NCBI GenBank assembly: GCA_036245525.1
Contig: BTPG01000003.1
Location: 142,121,005-142,185,004 of the forward strand
DNA from: Semisulcospira habei
Taxonomy: Eukaryota > Mollusca > Gastropoda > Semisulcospiridae
Reading direction: 5' to 3'
DNA length: 64,000 bases
Below the pieces are notes generated by a model. The model was not told where the DNA came from. It worked only from the letters and a program-made list of their open reading frames with translations, and made no database searches. The position numbers and the translations under genes are program-made. Numbering within the stretch: the first letter of the stretch is position 1; each line of letters begins with the position of its first letter. This document shows positions 60,851 to 64,000 of this stretch, piece after piece.

Positions 60851-61684
60851 GTGACTTCTCTCCGACGCCGACCCCTCCAGGGCCTCCAGTCGGCGGGAGG
60901 CTTTTGTTGCACAGCGACGCGTGGCGTTCACTGTTGCCGGAGGACCCATGGATTCTTGCCACGGTCTCGGAGGGAGCTTCAAATCTTGTTTGTGAGTCCC
61001 CCTCCTTTGAGACGTTCGCCACTGTGGACAGACGTACCTTCCAAACGAGACAAGGCGGTCACGCTTCAAGAGGAAATTGCAACCCTTCTTCGGAAGGCAG
61101 CCACAGAAGTGGTGGATCGCCACGACTCACCAGTGTTCTACAGCCGGCTTTTCATTGTCCCGAAGCCCGGCGGCAAGTGGCGCCCGATCATAGATCTCTC
61201 CGCCATGAACAAATTCATCCTCGCGCCCTCTTTCCGGATGGAAACAGCAAGAGGTCTGTGGGCGTCAGTACAGCCGTTGGATTTTGCGGTCAGCCTCGAC
61301 CTCTCTGACGCGTACTTTCATGTTCCCATGCACCCCGCTTCACGTCGTTACCTTCGCTTTGCCTTCGCCGGCGTCGTCTACCAGTTTCGGGCTCTCCCCT
61401 TCGGTCTCAATCTCAGCCCGTGGGTTTTTACTCGAATTATGGATGCGGTCGTTGCAAAGGCCAGGCGGGATACCTCGAGCCCGACGTCCAACTACCTCGA
61501 CGATTTGCTCCTCAAGAACCATGACTCGGTCATGCTGGTGGCAGACAGAGACGCGCTTCTAGCTCTATTTCGACGTCTCGGATTCTCGCTCAATGACGGC
61601 AAGTCGGACCTGGTCCCTTCGTGTCACTTCATCCACTTGGGAATGGAGTTCTTGACCGACCTCAACAGAGTTCGTCTTCTCTAG
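60851..61684 (+). pseudogene. DIRS G reverse transcriptase
   Basis: LFIVPKPGGKWRPIIDLS, AVSLDLSDAYFHVPMHP, YQFRALPFG and YLDD at about 61494-61506 are in one frame ending LTDLNRVRLL at a TAG (61682). An early segment (60900-60990) is shifted: ALHSDAW-type residues lie in another frame. The same frame resumes after the stop, so the RT is close to complete. Confidence 0.8.
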
Positions 61685-61939
61685 CTTAGACTTTTAAAAC
61701 TGTCGGCCATGGCGCAGCATGTTTACATTGCGGAGACGCTTCCGGCCCGGACTTGGCTCCAGTTTCTAGGCCTCATCAGCGTGGCGGCGGACTTGTTACC
61801 GCTGGGCAGGCTTTACGCTTGACCGCTACAGCTTCATCTCCTGCCCCACTGGCAGCCATCTTCAGGAGATCTCTCAGCCCCGGTTCCGGTCTCGTTACTG
61901 ATCCGACCTCATCTACTCCGTTGGTCGGACCGTTCCTGG

Positions 61940-62968
61940 TTGGCGATGGGAGTCCCTCTCTCTACCCCTCCCCCGACGTTCTCCATTTGTTCGGATGCCA
62001 GTCGCCAGGGCTGGGGGGCCCATTTGCTGCTGGAATTCAGCACCGTATTGGGCCTGTGGACGACGGACCTTCGAGACCGACATATCAACTGGTTGGAGTT
62101 GAAAGCGGTGTGGTTAGCCCTCATCCATTGGGAAGCACGGCTTCGGGAACAGGAGGTCCTGATCTTATCCGACAACGTGACGGTCGTGGCCTACATCCAG
62201 AAGCAGAGTGACACTCGGTCGCCGACCCTCTGCATGCTGCTCTACCAGATCCTGCTCTGGTGCAGAGATCGCGGCATGTCACTCCGAGCACGTCACATCC
62301 CGGGACACATGAACGTTCTCGCGGATGCCCTCTCGAGACAGGGACAACTTCTCCACACCGAGTGGTCTCTGCAGCCGGACATCTTCCGCATGATCTGCAC
62401 TCATTGGGAGACCCCCATGATCGACTTATTCGCGACCAGATGGAACAAGCAGCTCCCGCTCTTTGTCTCCCCCATTCTGGACCCTCTCGCCTGGGCGGTG
62501 GATGCATTGTCGATTTGCTGGGAGGGCCTCGTAGCCTACGCATACCCTCCCTCAGTTCTTGTACCCAAGATTCTACTCAAGCTTCGGGGATGCAACACGG
62601 TCCTACTGCTCGTCGCTCCATTCAGTTGGAACAGGACGTGGATGACCGACCTTCTGAGTCTCGCCACCGAACCACCTCTTCGGCTTCCCATGCCTCGGAC
62701 GATGCTGAAGCAGCCTCAACAGAACCTCTTCTGCCCCTGTCCGGAGAGACTGCTACTTCACGCCTGGCGGTTGTCAGGCAGGCCCTCGCAATCCGAGGTT
62801 TCTCGGATGCTGCGGTGGAGGCGATCGCTTCAGCCCGCAGAGAGTCCACCCTCGCGTGTACGAAGGGAAATGGAGCGTCCTTCGGGCCTGGTGCGAGACC
62901 AGACATATGGACCCCTCGGCACTGACTACTCCGCAGCTCGCCGAGTTCTTCTTGTGGCTGTTTCATGA
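61940..62968 (+). CDS. DIRS G RNase H and linker
   Basis: One open frame, in phase with the RT, with CSDASRQGWGAHLLLEF, HINWLELKAVWLAL, LILSDNVTVVAYIQKQ and ARHIPGHMNVLADALSR, followed by MIDLFATRWNKQLPLF, AYAYPPSVLVPKIL and LLLVAPFSWNR. It defines the family arrangement of RT and RNase H in one frame with the recombinase in another. The end overlaps the recombinase N-terminus. The start at 61940 is only the first Met after a stop, not a true initiation site. Confidence 0.75.
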   Translation: MAMGVPLSTPPPTFSICSDASRQGWGAHLLLEFSTVLGLWTTDLRDRHINWLELKAVWLALIHWEARLREQEVLILSDNVTVVAYIQKQSDTRSPTLCMLLYQILLWCRDRGMSLRARHIPGHMNVLADALSRQGQLLHTEWSLQPDIFRMICTHWETPMIDLFATRWNKQLPLFVSPILDPLAWAVDALSICWEGLVAYAYPPSVLVPKILLKLRGCNTVLLLVAPFSWNRTWMTDLLSLATEPPLRLPMPRTMLKQPQQNLFCPCPERLLLHAWRLSGRPSQSEVSRMLRWRRSLQPAESPPSRVRREMERPSGLVRDQTYGPLGTDYSAARRVLLVAVS

Positions 62969-63780
62969 ACAGAACTTGGCGCTTTTTACCATTCGCGGTT
63001 ATCTCGCCATGGTGGCGGACACCTATCGTCACTTAGGCCGTCCAGACCCAGGAGCATGTAAAGACCTCTCAGACTTGATGTCCCATTTCGACCTCCAATG
63101 GCAGTCACTTGTTCCCTCGTTCCGCGCTGGGATCTACCTTGGGTCCTGACGTGGCTGAACTCTAGTCGCTTCGAGCCTCTGCGTCGTGCCAGCCTCGTGG
63201 ACATGACTAGAAAGACCTGCTTCCTTCTGGCCCTCACCACAGCTGCCAGAGTCAGCGAACTGCATGCCCTGTCTGTTGACCCGGCCTGCTTGCAGTTCAG
63301 GACGGACGGTTCGGTTCAGCTTCTGACCAACCCCTCTTTCTTGGCCAAGAACAGACTCCCCTCGGCCACGCCCCTGGCGTGGAGTCTTCGGCCTCTTACA
63401 GGATTTGACCGGTCCCAGACATCACGACTGCTGGACCCGGTCCGAGCGCTAAAAGTCTACCTGCGTAGGGTGAAGCCCTGGAGAAGAGGTCGCTCCCGCC
63501 TCTTCCTACCCTTGGCCCTTCCACTTACAATGATCTGTCCCCACAGGTGGCAATGATCTGTCCCCACAGGTGGCAATGATCTGTCCCCACAGGTGGCCAA
63601 GACTGCGGATACGGGCTCATGAAGTTAGAGCAGTTGCCGCCAGCGTCATGTTCCACCGCAACTGCACAGTCAGAGACATTGTCGTGGCGGTCGGTTGGAG
63701 ATCAGAGTCCACCTTCGCCCGCTTCTATCTCCGGGATCTCTCTGGCCAGCGGGACAACCTGGCCCTCATTTGAGATCTCT
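62780..63780 (+). pseudogene. DIRS G tyrosine recombinase with 23-bp repeat insertion
   Basis: LAVVRQALAIRGFSDAAVEA, then (another frame) QLAEFFLWLFHEQNLALFTI and YLAMVADTYRHLGRPDPG, and (a third) RVSELHALSVDPACLQF are readable. A 23-bp unit is repeated three times at 63528-63596, replacing the DISAQTISSW-type segment, before RAHEVRAVAAS and ARFYLRDLSGQRDNLALI. The catalytic Arg, HxxR and Tyr blocks are all present but not in one frame. Confidence 0.8.
63528..63596. repeat. 23-bp tandem repeat, three units
   Basis: CAATGATCTGTCCCCACAGG begins units at 63528, 63551 and 63574. Two extra units add 46 bp, which shifts the recombinase frame. Confidence 0.95.
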
Positions 63781-63924
63781 CGGCAGCGCAACACTCCCTC
63801 CGTGCGCTGCTGGCGCCTTAAGGTAACCTTTCGCTGAAATCGTTGGGAGGTTGCCCCTCGATGCTCAGCTTACAGCCGTGACGGGAATGGGGGCGGCACC
63901 CTCTTCCTTTTCGCCATTCATTCC

Positions 63925-64000
63925 ATACAGTAATGTCATCGGTAATGGATTTTGAGGAAACAAATGTATTTTTCTTTAAAATGAATTTTTTCGAAAAATA
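63925..64000 (+). repeat. DIRS G inverse terminus and junction (partial)
   Basis: AATGTCATCGGTAATGGATT mirrors the start at 58430-58455, followed by the junction region. It is cut by the window end. Confidence 0.75.

Larger units (their letters stand above)
58422..64000 (+). mobile_element. DIRS copy G (continues past the window)
   Basis: Starts TTTGTTTCCTCAAAATCCAT and reaches the inverse terminus and junction at 63930-64000, where the window ends. It is the second best preserved copy: gag, RT, RNase H and recombinase are all recognisable, with only a few breaks. It lies after XPOT exon 9, sense to the gene. Confidence 0.85.

Noticed and set aside
60098..61123. 341-codon minus-strand frame across the DIRS G gag/RT junction
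   Set aside because: It lies antisense to recognisable gag and RT, has no motif, and is a product of GC-rich codon composition.

Overview
The window is a piece of animal nuclear genome, most likely from a mollusc and probably a gastropod. Evidence: a spliced animal gene, dense non-LTR and DIRS-type retrotransposons, an I-clade LINE with an RNase H domain, and a RAG1-related transposon resembling one reported from the sea slug Aplysia (N-RAG-TP, recalled, not searched). No bacterial operons, rRNA, tRNA or CRISPR were seen.

The only host gene I can support is exportin-T (XPOT) on the + strand. Nine consecutive internal exons (27210-57970) have canonical splice sites and matching phases. They encode 361 codons without a stop, equivalent to roughly residues 165-500 of a protein of about 960. 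Earlier and later exons lie outside the window.

Most of the rest is mobile DNA. Seven copies of one DIRS-like tyrosine-recombinase retrotransposon family, labelled A to G here, dominate. Positions 352-19815 are a four-level nest: DIRS copy A (+) is split by a RAG1-like transposon (633-15003), which is split by DIRS copy B (-, about 1498-11598), which is split by an intact RTE LINE (5174-8474). A second RTE copy (about 21056-24343) has an 11-nt deletion that removes the catalytic Asp pair of its reverse transcriptase.

Within the XPOT introns, DIRS C (28305-33470), D (34395-48169), E (37104-47316, inserted in D), F (49549-54907) and G (58422 to the window end) all lie sense to the gene. An I-clade LINE (38828-43067, -) sits inside E. 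Short introns hold TTAA-flanked hairpins, a second hairpin family, a piggyBac-like fragment and a 93-bp triplication.

The DIRS copies share a layout: inverted terminal repeat, leader, an 8-nt first gag exon, an intron, a cysteine-rich gag, RT plus RNase H, and a tyrosine recombinase in another frame, followed by a 3' region holding the circle junction. Copy B is the best preserved, G next; A, C, D, E and F are decayed. XPOT seems to have kept its reading frame despite introns of up to about 15 kb.
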